A stretch of 27,201 bases of DNA from CAYMCQ01 sp964389025. Its GTDB lineage: Bacteria; Verrucomicrobiota; Verrucomicrobiia; Limisphaerales; CAYMCQ01. A model generated the notes under the pieces. It was given only the letters and a program-made list of their open reading frames with translations. It was not told the origin of the DNA and did no database searches. The stretch's first letter is position 1. Each line of letters opens with the position of its first letter. The DNA is taken from positions 1 through 27,201 of the forward strand of contig CAYMCQ010000057.1 in NCBI GenBank assembly GCA_964389025.1. The letters are read 5' to 3'. This document shows, in pieces, positions 1 through 7,900 of this stretch. The position numbers were made by a program, and so were the translations under genes.

Positions 1-27
1 GCTTTGAGCGGTCCGCGCTATCTCAAG

Positions 28-46
28 CCTCCGGCTTTGCCGGAGG
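28..46. repeat. Perfect short palindrome
   Basis: CCTCCGGC, loop TTT, GCCGGAGG form a perfect 8-bp stem. No T-run follows on either strand, so it looks more like one of the many palindromic repeats of this window than an intrinsic terminator. The rest of 1-98 shows nothing I can assign. Confidence 0.6.
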
Positions 47-98
47 TCGCTGACTAAAATGAAATGAAACCCTTCACTTAACCCTCATAGGGGCATCG

Positions 99-537
99 TC
101 ATAATCTCACATTCACTCCCTTCTGGTAAAACGCATCAGCCTCGACTGATGCCAAAGTCTTGGGATGCCACGCCAACTCCTCCTCCTGCACAGACCGAGT
201 GATCATCCGGCCAAGTAAATAAGCATCACCCACTGCTGAATACTGCCAAAAAGTGGCGTCATGACTACCAACCTCGCGTCGGAAAATAAGATAGGCCAAA
301 TCGAAAAATACGCGCGCCCAAAACTTGCGCTCGTCCCTCAAAGGGAACTCCTGCTCAATCGCCAAATCGTAACCCGTAGAAGGCGTCACTACGCTCACGC
401 AGTCCAGAAACGTAGGACCTGTCAGCATCAGTCTCAGCAGACTTCTGCCCTACCTCTAAACCAAACTCAATCAACGCATGAAATCTCTGGTTGGAGACGT
501 AGAAAAACTGGTCGTGGTATGAGATGCGACTAGCCAT
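99..537 (-). pseudogene. Hypothetical protein, apparently frameshifted
   Basis: Two overlapping minus-strand frames read as one protein of about 146 residues. The first starts at an ATG at 537 (MASRISYHDQFFYVSNQRFH...) and stops at 355. The second continues from there to 99 (...LAIEQEFPLRDERKFWARVFFDLAYLIFRREVG...). The switch needs one base fewer on the coding strand; the GGG at 373-375 (CCC on the plus strand) is the likely site, giving a join AFYGYDLAIEQ. The second frame also has an ATG at 428, so a separate 109-residue ORF is possible, but the aromatic-rich, charged composition runs smoothly across the join. No family is recognised. It could be a true pseudogene, a sequencing error, or two short genes. 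Region 538-734 upstream holds nothing I can assign. Confidence 0.5.
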
Positions 538-734
538 ACACGTGAGATGCCAATAACTTTGTATTGGGCGTCCCATTTGACGCCTTGTAATACGGCTTGA
601 ATCACTACGCCGCATCGTAAATGTTTGCGAGAGAAATGTTCCAGCTAAAACGCGCAAAATATAAAACCTGCAAAGGCGGCGAATTTCAGCAGATCAATGT
701 TCCGGACCTGATTTCGGCGCACAACACCGCCACT

Positions 735-1025
735 TCACGGGACAGTTCTGTTCACAATCGAAAAAACCCAAACGGCAAAAGCAAACAGCAGCACTATTGC
801 GACGAGCCACCAAAACCAATGGATGCCGCGCGGCTTCGGTTTCTTCGCGCCAAATTCATCTTCGACAAATTTTTCGTAATCAAATTCCTCGTCCGGCAAG
901 TCCAGTCCGCCCGCGTGAGCCTCTTCCGACCAGCCGGTCGTTTCATCCGAGCCGCATTCGGGACAGGCCTTGGCGTTGCGCGGAACTTCCGCGCCGCAGT
1001 TGGGACAGATTTCAGGAGCGGACAT
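735..1025 (-). CDS. Zinc-ribbon membrane protein
   Basis: A 96-residue protein starting with a zinc ribbon: C7-x2-C10 and C21-x2-C24 (CPNCG and CPECG knuckles). An acidic linker follows (about residues 35-58, rich in D and E), then a short basic stretch KKPKPRG and one hydrophobic segment (about 68-90) that should span the membrane, leaving a very short tail. The topology suggests a cytoplasmic zinc finger tethered to the inner membrane. Two-knuckle zinc ribbons of this kind are common in small bacterial proteins, but no specific function follows. It lies 78 bp downstream of the acetyltransferase gene on the same strand, separated by an AT-rich inverted repeat, so co-transcription is possible but not shown. 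The domain reading is firm; the role is unknown. Confidence 0.8.
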   Translation of the reverse strand: MSAPEICPNCGAEVPRNAKACPECGSDETTGWSEEAHAGGLDLPDEEFDYEKFVEDEFGAKKPKPRGIHWFWWLVAIVLLFAFAVWVFSIVNRTVP

Positions 1026-1100
1026 TTTTTGATTTGTGATTTGTGATTGCAGGAAGTCGCGCCGAAGTTCAACCGCAAATCAAAAATCTAAAATCAAAAA
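1024..1100. repeat. AT-rich imperfect inverted repeat
   Basis: The left arm has TTTTTGATTTGTGATTTGTG and the right arm AAATCAAAAATCTAAAATC, roughly reverse complements around a short GC-richer centre. Each arm is built from degenerate 7-8 base units (ATTTTTG / GATTTGT). It fills the gap between the acetyltransferase and zinc-ribbon genes. It belongs to the class of short inverted elements scattered through this window. Confidence 0.6.
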
Positions 1101-1103
1101 TTT

Positions 1104-1694
1104 TCACCCTCCAACTCCCGCGTATTCTTCGTCAGTGGTCAGGTCCAATCCCATGAGAACGTAGTCGTGCGAAATGGCCTGCATGTCTTTCACGTAATCT
1201 TCGAGACGGAGCAAGTTGCTGAAGCCAAGCATCGCGAACATTTTGATCGCCGCTTCCTGTTCGCCGATGAATTCCGCTTCGACTTTTTCGAGGCCGGTAT
1301 GGCGCGCTATGTCCACGATTTCCGTGATGAGCGTTTTGGCGAGGCCACGTCCACGAAAGTTCGGATGCACCAGCACGCTCACCCGGCCAATGTGCCGTTT
1401 CCAACCGCCGAGGTCTTGATGCAACGTCGCGTCGGCAACGATTTTGCCGTCAAGGACGGCGAGCAACGGCAGGTTGCGCCCGAGATCAATGTTCTGGCAC
1501 CAATCGCGGACCACCGCCAGTTCGGTGACGCGATGTTTGATGAACATGCGTTCGTGCTCCGGCACGGCGAGGAAAAATTCGTGGAAGATTTTTTCGTCGT
1601 CCTTTTTCAGCGTTCGGAGTTTGCACTTCGAGCCGTCCTTGAGTTTCACGTCTTTCGGGAATTTTTGCAGCGCGAGTTCGAGTGAATGTGACAT
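1104..1694 (-). CDS. GNAT-family N-acetyltransferase
   Basis: A 196-residue GCN5-related acetyltransferase, expected to move an acetyl group from acetyl-CoA to an amine. The acetyl-CoA pyrophosphate-binding motif A is clear: beta-strand VSVLVHPNF followed by RGRGLAKTLI (residues about 105-123), matching the R/Q-x-x-G-x-G/A signature. The later EFIGEQEAAIKMFAMLGF segment (about 141-158) is the usual motif B helix with its conserved aromatic end. The N-terminal part has the DGSKCKLRTLKKDDEKIFHEFF pattern typical of protein or small-molecule acetyltransferases. The substrate cannot be told. The ATG at 1694 is the only good start. The gene is bracketed by AT-rich inverted repeats on both sides (1024-1100 and 1728-1814). 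It could act on a protein N-terminus, a polyamine or an antibiotic; nothing here decides between them. Confidence 0.9.
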   Translation of the reverse strand: MSHSLELALQKFPKDVKLKDGSKCKLRTLKKDDEKIFHEFFLAVPEHERMFIKHRVTELAVVRDWCQNIDLGRNLPLLAVLDGKIVADATLHQDLGGWKRHIGRVSVLVHPNFRGRGLAKTLITEIVDIARHTGLEKVEAEFIGEQEAAIKMFAMLGFSNLLRLEDYVKDMQAISHDYVLMGLDLTTDEEYAGVGG

Positions 1695-1727
1695 AACGCT
1701 TTTGGGTTGAGTTGCGCGAGTGTGGCG

Positions 1728-1814
1728 TAGAAAGGTAAAAGGTAAAAGGAAAAAGGCGAAAAGAAAACTGAGCGCGCCGCAGCTTTTGCCTTTTTACATT
1801 TTACTTTTTCCTTG
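1728..1814. repeat. AT-rich imperfect inverted repeat
   Basis: The left arm (GGTAAAAGGTAAAAGGAAAA...) and right arm (...CTTTTGCCTTTTTACATTTT...) are roughly reverse complements and are built from AAAAGGT/AAAAGG units. It separates the acetyltransferase start from the end of the next gene upstream and lies within any promoter region of the acetyltransferase gene. Confidence 0.6.
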
Positions 1815-1817
1815 AAC

Positions 1818-2576
1818 TCAATGCGGGCGAAAAGAAAGTTCGCCGGCGATTCCCTGCCGCTCCTCAAAAAACCGCTGATCAATCATAGCCGGATCAAGGC
1901 TCCAGCGCGCGGCCAGCAGGGAAACTTTTTCCACGTTCGCGAGAATCGGCTCGGCGTGATTGAGGGAATTGACCGGCTCATTGTAATCAAAACAGCTCAG
2001 GCCAAGGTCAATTTCTTCCTGCGTCTTGCGGCCCTGATTCCAAAGCGTTTTGCCCGCCCAAGCGTATGCGCGCAAAACTTTCCCGCTGTCCACGCGAATC
2101 CACGCATGATGGCCGAGAATCCGGCTGGCGCTGAAAAACTGGACTTGCCCGAGCTTGCGGCTCAACTCCAGAACAAAACGGTGGCAGGCGTCCACGTCAT
2201 CACCCGGCTCTGGCAAGCCGGAGCCGACGACGAGAATCCAGCCCGCGACCGGCGGCGAGATGAAAAGCGCGCTTTCGTTCTCGGCGCTCAAACCTTCCAG
2301 CCACGAACAGGGATGCGGATTGTGAAGCGCCAGCGCGGACTGGACTGCCGCGAGATTTTTGCTGCGCACGGCCAGCCAGCATGGCGGGCGACTCAATTGA
2401 AATGGGTGAATGTGAAAATCCGCCGGCTGAAATGCCGAACGAAATTCATTTCCGAAAATTTGTTCCTGATGACGCCGCCGCCAGACGAGAACGAGAAAAA
2501 ACATCGCGCCGCCCGCGCTGATCGCGAACCCAAACAGCAGCAGCAACATTAACGCAATGTCATCTCCGAGATTCAC
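1818..2576 (-). CDS. Membrane-anchored protein of unknown function
   Basis: A 252-residue protein with one strong N-terminal membrane segment (about residues 9-31, ALMLLLLFGFAISAGGAMFFLVLVW) followed by the positive patch RRRHQE, so the bulk of the protein is probably cytoplasmic. The soluble part has no motif I recognise. It contains PCWLAVRSKNLAAVQSAL, GWILVVGSGLPEPGDDVDACHRFVLELSRKLGQVQFFSA and WAGKTLWNQGRKTQEEIDLGLSCFDY, which suggests a folded mixed alpha/beta domain rather than a disordered region. The annotated start is a GTG at 2576; an ATG at 2549 would remove nine residues and still keep the membrane segment. It lies 80 bp downstream of the TPR membrane protein gene, with a hairpin between them. 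Codon pattern and length support a real gene; the function is unknown. Confidence 0.7.
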   Translation of the reverse strand: MNLGDDIALMLLLLFGFAISAGGAMFFLVLVWRRRHQEQIFGNEFRSAFQPADFHIHPFQLSRPPCWLAVRSKNLAAVQSALALHNPHPCSWLEGLSAENESALFISPPVAGWILVVGSGLPEPGDDVDACHRFVLELSRKLGQVQFFSASRILGHHAWIRVDSGKVLRAYAWAGKTLWNQGRKTQEEIDLGLSCFDYNEPVNSLNHAEPILANVEKVSLLAARWSLDPAMIDQRFFEERQGIAGELSFRPH

Positions 2577-2621
2577 TGACTCAATTTACGCCTCCGCGCG
2601 ACATGTTCAAATGACAGGCGG

Positions 2622-2654
2622 AAAATTTTCCCCCTGAACCCGCCCGGGGGAAAA
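2622..2654 (-). terminator. Hairpin after the TPR protein gene
   Basis: TTTTCCCCC and GGGGGAAAA pair as a 9-bp stem around an 11-base loop. The hairpin starts 2 bp beyond the TAG of the TPR gene, and on the minus strand the stem ends in AAAATTTT. The U-run is short, so termination may be partial. The sequence is symmetric and could work on both strands. Confidence 0.5.
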
Positions 2655-2656
2655 CC

Positions 2657-4732
2657 CTATTCAAAGACCGCGCAGCCCTGCCGGTAGAGTTTGAGCAGTT
2701 CTTCGTTTCGCAACGCCACGTTCGTCTCGCCGCAACTCGTGGCGATGTCCCGCGCTTTTTCCGCCGTGGCGACGGCTTCGGAAAATCTTCCGTCCGCCGC
2801 GTAGGCTGCGGCGAGCGTGCCGACAAGCAGCGGCTGGCGATTTTCCGTCAACTCGCACGCGCGCTTCGCGAGGCGGACGGCTTCCGCGCCATTGCGCCAG
2901 TCGGCATTTGTGGACGACGCATGAATCCAAGCCAGATTGTTAAGCGCGTCGGGATAATCCGGCTTGAAGCGAATCGCGTCGCGAAGATGCCCGATGGAGT
3001 CGGGAATTTTACCCTGTCCTTGCAAGGCAACGGCCAGATAGAAATGCGCGTTCGCGTCGTCCGGTTTCCATCGGAGCGCCTCGGAGAAATGAGAAACGGA
3101 TTCGCTATTTTTTCCCTGCTTTGCCAGCGCGACTCCGAGCCTTACGTGAATTTCCGCAAAGTCAGGCCGCACTTTCAGCACAGCCGCGTAATGCGTCACC
3201 GCGTTGTCCAGCTTGCCCTCGGCGGCCATCGCATCACCCAGGCCCAGATGCGCGTTGAAAAGGTCGGGGCGAATTTTCAGCGCCGCCGAATAATGTTCGA
3301 TGGCCTCATCTATTTTTCCTTCCTGCGCGAGCGCCAGCCCGAGGTTGTTGTGAGCGAGAATCGTCAGGCTCGCGCCGACGGTGTTGTCGAGCGTGAACGT
3401 GTTTGTTGTGATTTCGAGCGCGTGCGTGAACAGCGCCGCGCTGCTCCGCCAATAGCCAACCTGCGTGCGCGTCAAAACCAGACAGGCGACGAGAACTGCC
3501 ACGCTGGTGGCGGCGACGATGAGTTTTTCAATCCACGCGCGGGAAAAAATTTCCGCCGCGCCCCAAACAAGCATCACAAACAAACCAATCAGCGGAATGT
3601 AAGTGTAGCGGTCGGCAATATATTGCCCGCCGACCTGCACGATGCCGATGACAGGAACGAGTGTTCCCAAAAACCAAAGCCAGCCAACAACAAGCCATGG
3701 ACGATTTCGCCGAAGAAAAAATACGAGAGCAGAGATTCCCGCCACAATTCCGACTGACACAAGGATTTCCCAAAACGGCCAGCCGCCCGGATGCGTGTAA
3801 TACGCGCCGATATTTTTCGGCCAGAAAGTTTTTTCGATGTAACTCGCGTAGCCTACTACGACGGTTTGCGCGCGCGTTTCAATCGGGAACGTCCCCAGCG
3901 ATCTCACCGCCCCGCCCGATCTCTGCGCGATTAGCGTGACTGCGCACGACGCAGCGGCCAGCGCGAAGAAGGGAATTTTCTCGTAAAGCAACGACAGCCG
4001 AATCCGCGCTCTGCATTCCGCACTCCCTCCTTCGCCGGGCTTCGGCGCGGCAAGCCGCATTCGATTCAGCGGCCAGTAATCCAGAAGCAATAGCACGAAC
4101 GGCAGTGTCACGACCATCGGCTTGCTCATCAAGCCGAGCGCGAAGAAGAGCAGCGCGAGCCAGTAGAAGCCGGAAGTCGGAAGTCGGAGGTCAGAGGCCG
4201 GAGGTCTGACATCTGACTTCCGACTTCCGACCTCTGACTTCTGCGCGTAGCGCGCCCACGCCCAAATCGCCAGCAGAAAAAAGAACGTGCTCAAAACATC
4301 CTTCCGCTCCGCAACCCACGCGACCGATTCCACGTGCAACGGATGCAATGCAAACAGCGCTGACACGATCGCGCTTCGCCAGGTTGTATTCGTCAGCCGT
4401 TTCAAAATCAGGAACAGCAAGACCGTGTTCGCGACGTGCAGCAGAAGATTCGTGGCGTGATGGCCGAGCGGATTTTTTCCATAAAGCTGCCAGTCGAGGA
4501 TATGCGAGAGCCATGTGAGCGGATGCCAGTTCGCCGCATGATTGGTTGTGAATGCCCACGCCACGCTGCGCCACGTCAGCCCGTCCTGCACGTGCGGATT
4601 GCTCGTCACGTAATCCGGATCGTCGAAATTGACGAAGTCGCAATTCTTCAGCGGCCAGAACGCCAGCAAGGTCAATAGAGCCAGCGCCCCGCAAATTGCA
4701 AAAGTCCGCTTCCTGTTTTCAAACTCGGCCAT
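2657..4732 (-). CDS. GT-C-like multipass membrane protein with C-terminal TPRs
   Basis: A 691-residue protein. The N-terminal two thirds carries about ten hydrophobic segments and loops typical of TMTC/PMT-like proteins: FVNFDDPDYVTSNPHV, NWHPLTWLSHILD, ALHPLHVESVAWVAERKDVLS and LLDYWPLNR. The acidic DD pair in the first loop is the position expected for the catalytic acid of GT-C glycosyltransferases. The last part (from about residue 450) has at least five TPRs, for example NNLGLALAQEGKIDEAIEHYSAALKIRP. The protein may transfer sugar from a lipid carrier to secreted proteins, but that is family-level inference. The start is uncertain: ATG at 4732, with ATG 4744 and GTG 4756 also in frame. 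Residues about 164-190 (SEVGSRKSDVRPPASDLRLP) are encoded by an inverted repeat and interrupt the loop before a membrane segment. Confidence 0.85.
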   Translation of the reverse strand: MAEFENRKRTFAICGALALLTLLAFWPLKNCDFVNFDDPDYVTSNPHVQDGLTWRSVAWAFTTNHAANWHPLTWLSHILDWQLYGKNPLGHHATNLLLHVANTVLLFLILKRLTNTTWRSAIVSALFALHPLHVESVAWVAERKDVLSTFFFLLAIWAWARYAQKSEVGSRKSDVRPPASDLRLPTSGFYWLALLFFALGLMSKPMVVTLPFVLLLLDYWPLNRMRLAAPKPGEGGSAECRARIRLSLLYEKIPFFALAAASCAVTLIAQRSGGAVRSLGTFPIETRAQTVVVGYASYIEKTFWPKNIGAYYTHPGGWPFWEILVSVGIVAGISALVFFLRRNRPWLVVGWLWFLGTLVPVIGIVQVGGQYIADRYTYIPLIGLFVMLVWGAAEIFSRAWIEKLIVAATSVAVLVACLVLTRTQVGYWRSSAALFTHALEITTNTFTLDNTVGASLTILAHNNLGLALAQEGKIDEAIEHYSAALKIRPDLFNAHLGLGDAMAAEGKLDNAVTHYAAVLKVRPDFAEIHVRLGVALAKQGKNSESVSHFSEALRWKPDDANAHFYLAVALQGQGKIPDSIGHLRDAIRFKPDYPDALNNLAWIHASSTNADWRNGAEAVRLAKRACELTENRQPLLVGTLAAAYAADGRFSEAVATAEKARDIATSCGETNVALRNEELLKLYRQGCAVFE
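4165..4242. repeat. Inverted-repeat element inside the TPR protein gene
   Basis: Degenerate 8-base units (GGAAGTCG, GGAGGTCA) run one way in the left half, and their complements (CGACTTCC, TGACTTCT) run back in the right half. The element is in frame and adds about 27 Ser/Arg/Asp/Pro-rich residues to a predicted loop between membrane segments. Confidence 0.75.
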
Positions 4733-4785
4733 CACAAACAGCATTTTCGAAATCACGGCCCGAGTTCAACTGTAAACAAGCCAGT

Positions 4786-4864
4786 TTCGGAGGGCGGAGT
4801 TCCACGACGCCCTGACCTCATTCCAAAATCGAGTTAGGGCGTCGTGGAACTTCGCCCTCCGAAG
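4786..4864. repeat. Near-perfect inverted repeat between divergent genes
   Basis: Arms of about 31 bases (left begins TTCGGAGGGCGGAGTTCCAC, right ends ACTTCGCCCTCCGAAG) match almost perfectly around a 16-base centre. It occupies much of the intergenic gap where divergent promoters for the TPR protein and the dehydrogenase fusion should lie. Its outer end resembles the arm of the bioF element at 26568-26637 (CGGAGGGGCGAGTT), so the two are probably one family. Confidence 0.8.
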
Positions 4865-4927
4865 TGAGATTCCACCTTGCGCAACGCGCGCGAACCCGGT
4901 TTAACTGTCCACACTTTGCGCCGCCAA

Positions 4928-7900
4928 ATGAAATTTCGACTTCGCTCATTCCTGTCCCTGCCGGTTTTGTTGGTCGCTTTGTCAGTTTTTTCCCAGCCGC
5001 CGCCGCGCGCGCTCAGGGGGCCGTTCCATTTCCGCGACGGCGACCGCGTCGCGCTCGTCGGCGACTCGCTCATCGAACGCGAGCAGTTTGACGGCTACAT
5101 CGAGGAACGCATCACCGTTCAATTTCCGGACACGAATTTGATTTTCCGCAACCTCGGCTGGAGCGCGGACAAGCCGGACGGCATATCGCGCGCGAGTTTT
5201 GATTTCAACAAGCCGGGCAAAAGTTTTGAGAAATTGAAGGAGCAAATCGCCGCTGTGCAACCGACTGTTGTCATCGTCGGTTACGGAATGGCCAGTTCGT
5301 TTGACGGCGAAGCGGGGCTGCCGAAATTCAAGACGGATATGGATGCGTTGCTCGACGCGATTCAAAAGCAGTCCACGAACAAAGCTCCAGTCAGATTTAT
5401 TTTTCTCAGCCCGGTTTACCATGAAAAACTTCCCGGCTTTCTTGCGGACACCCGCAGGCACAACGAAGACTTGTTGCGCTATTTGCGGGCCGTTGATGAA
5501 GTCGGGATTCAGCGCCAGAGCCACTTCGTGAACCTGTTCGACCTTCTGGGCGACGGATTGAAATCCATTCCGCCGCGTCCGTTCACTGAAAATGGGATTC
5601 ATCTGGGCGACTACGGCTATCTTCGCGCCGCCGAAGCGCTGGAAAAACATTTGCATTGGGAACAAAACTTCTGGCGCATCGGAATCACTGCCGACGGAAA
5701 AATCGCCGACGGAAGTTACGGCACAAAGGTTTCCAATCTTACAAGGACTTCCGACGACGTTCACTTCAGCGCATTGGACGACAGGCTCGTTCTGCCAAAA
5801 CTTTATGAAAATGGAAAACGCATCCGAACGCACACCGCCGATTGCCTGATTCAAATCGCCGGATTGAAGCGCGGAGATTACGAATTGAAAATTGACGGCA
5901 ACGCCATCGCGAGCGGCTCGGAGAAAGATTGGGCGCGGGGCGTGGTCATCGAGCGCGGGCCGCAATTCGAGCAAGCCGAGGAATTGCGGCAGGCGATTTT
6001 AAAGAAGAACGAACTTCATTTCCATCAATGGCGTCCTGCGAACGAGACTTACCTCTTCGGATTCCGCAAGCACGAGCAAGGCAAAAACGCCGCCGAGATG
6101 CCGATGTTCGATCCGCTCATTGCCGGGCAGGAGAAAAAAATCGCAACGCTCCGCAAGCCAGTCGCGCACAGCTTTGAACTCGTCAGAAAAATGAGCGGCA
6201 GCAAGGTAGGGCGCGGTGTCCCCACCACGCCACGCACTTCGAAAGCGCTCCCTGACTCCGACGGCGCGCGCGGAGTGACGCGCCCTGCCAGCCCGCAACA
6301 ATTGCCCGACCTCGAAGTCGCGCCCGGCTTTCAAGTCAATCTCTGGGCGGAAACTCCGCTGCTCAACAAACCCATCCAAATCAATTTCGATCCGCGTGGC
6401 CGCCTGTGGGTCGCCAGTTCAGAGGTCTACCCGCAGATCGAACCGGGCAAAACTGCCGACGACAAAATTCTGATTCTCGAAGACGTGAACCACGATGGCC
6501 GCGCCGACATATCCACGGTCTTTGCAGGCGGATTGCTGATTCCCACCGGTGTGGCGCCCGGTGACGGCGGCGCATACGTCGGCCAAAGCACGGACTTGCT
6601 TTTTCTGAAGGACACCGACGGCGATGGCAAGGCCGACGTGAAACGGCGCGTGCTGTCCGGCTTCGGCACCGAAGACACGCACCACATCATTCACACGCTG
6701 CAATGGGGATTCGATGGCCGACTTTATTTCAACCAATCCATCTACATTCACAGCCACGCTGAAACACCCAACGGCGTCGTGCGTCTGAACAGCGGCGGCG
6801 TGTGGCGGTTGCGCCCCGGACCGTTGGACATGGAAGTGTTTCTTCGCGGCTTTTGCAACCCATGGGGGCACGCGTTCGACGCGTTCGGCGAGTCGTTCGT
6901 GACTGACGGCGCGGGCGGGCAGGGAATTAATTTTGGCGTGCCGGGTGCGACTTATTTCACTTATGCCGAGATGCGCCGCGAGTTGAAAAGCATCAGTCCC
7001 GGCAGCTATCCGAAATTTTGCGGACTGGAAATTATCCGCAGCGAACATTTTCCAAAAGACTGGCAGGGCAACGCCATCACCTGCGACTTCCGGGCGCATC
7101 GCGTTGTCCGCTTTGGAATCCAGGAAAAAGACTCCGCGTTCGCCGCAAAAGAATTGTCCGACTTGCTTCGCACTACCAACGTCACGTTTCGTCCGATTGA
7201 CGTTAAACTTGGTCCGGACGGAGCGCTTTACATCGCCGACTGGAGCAACCCGATCATCCAGCACGGCGAAGTCGATTTTCGCGACCCGCGCCGCGATCAC
7301 GTCACTGGCCGCATCTGGCGCGTGACGGCGAAAGACCGTCCGCTCGTTCCGCAACCGAAACTTGCCAACACCTCGAATCACAAACTGCTCGATGAACTTC
7401 TCTCACCAAATTCGTTCAACGAAAACCAAGCGCGCCGCGTTTTAACGGAGCGGGGCGAAAAGATTTTACCGGACTTGAAGCGGTGGACGAAAACACAGAA
7501 AGACGAGCGTGCATTGCTCGAAGCGCTGTGGATGTATCAATCGCTGAGTGTCATCGAACCGGCTTTGCTTCAACGCTTGCTCGAAGCCAGAGACGGACGA
7601 ATTCGAGCGGCAGCGACGCGTGTCGTTGGCGATTGGTCTGATAAAATTGAAAATCCAATCACCCTGCTCGCAAAGCTGATCGCCGACTCACATCCCCGCG
7701 TCCGCCTCGAAGCCGCCCGCGCACTTGCGAAGATTCCCGGCGCGCGCTCCGCCGAACTCGTCTTGAGCGCGCTCGACAAACCCATGGATTCATTTCTCGA
7801 TTACGGAATCTGGCTGAGCATCAACGATCTTGCCAAGCCGTGGCTCGAAGCTGTGAAGTCCGGCGGGTGGAAACCCGAAGGGCGCGAGACGCAACTGGAG

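Noticed and set aside
1812..2552. Plus-strand open frame opposite the anchored protein at 1818-2576
   Set aside because: The plus-strand translation is rich in R, K and Q without structure, while the minus-strand one has a membrane anchor and folded-domain pattern.
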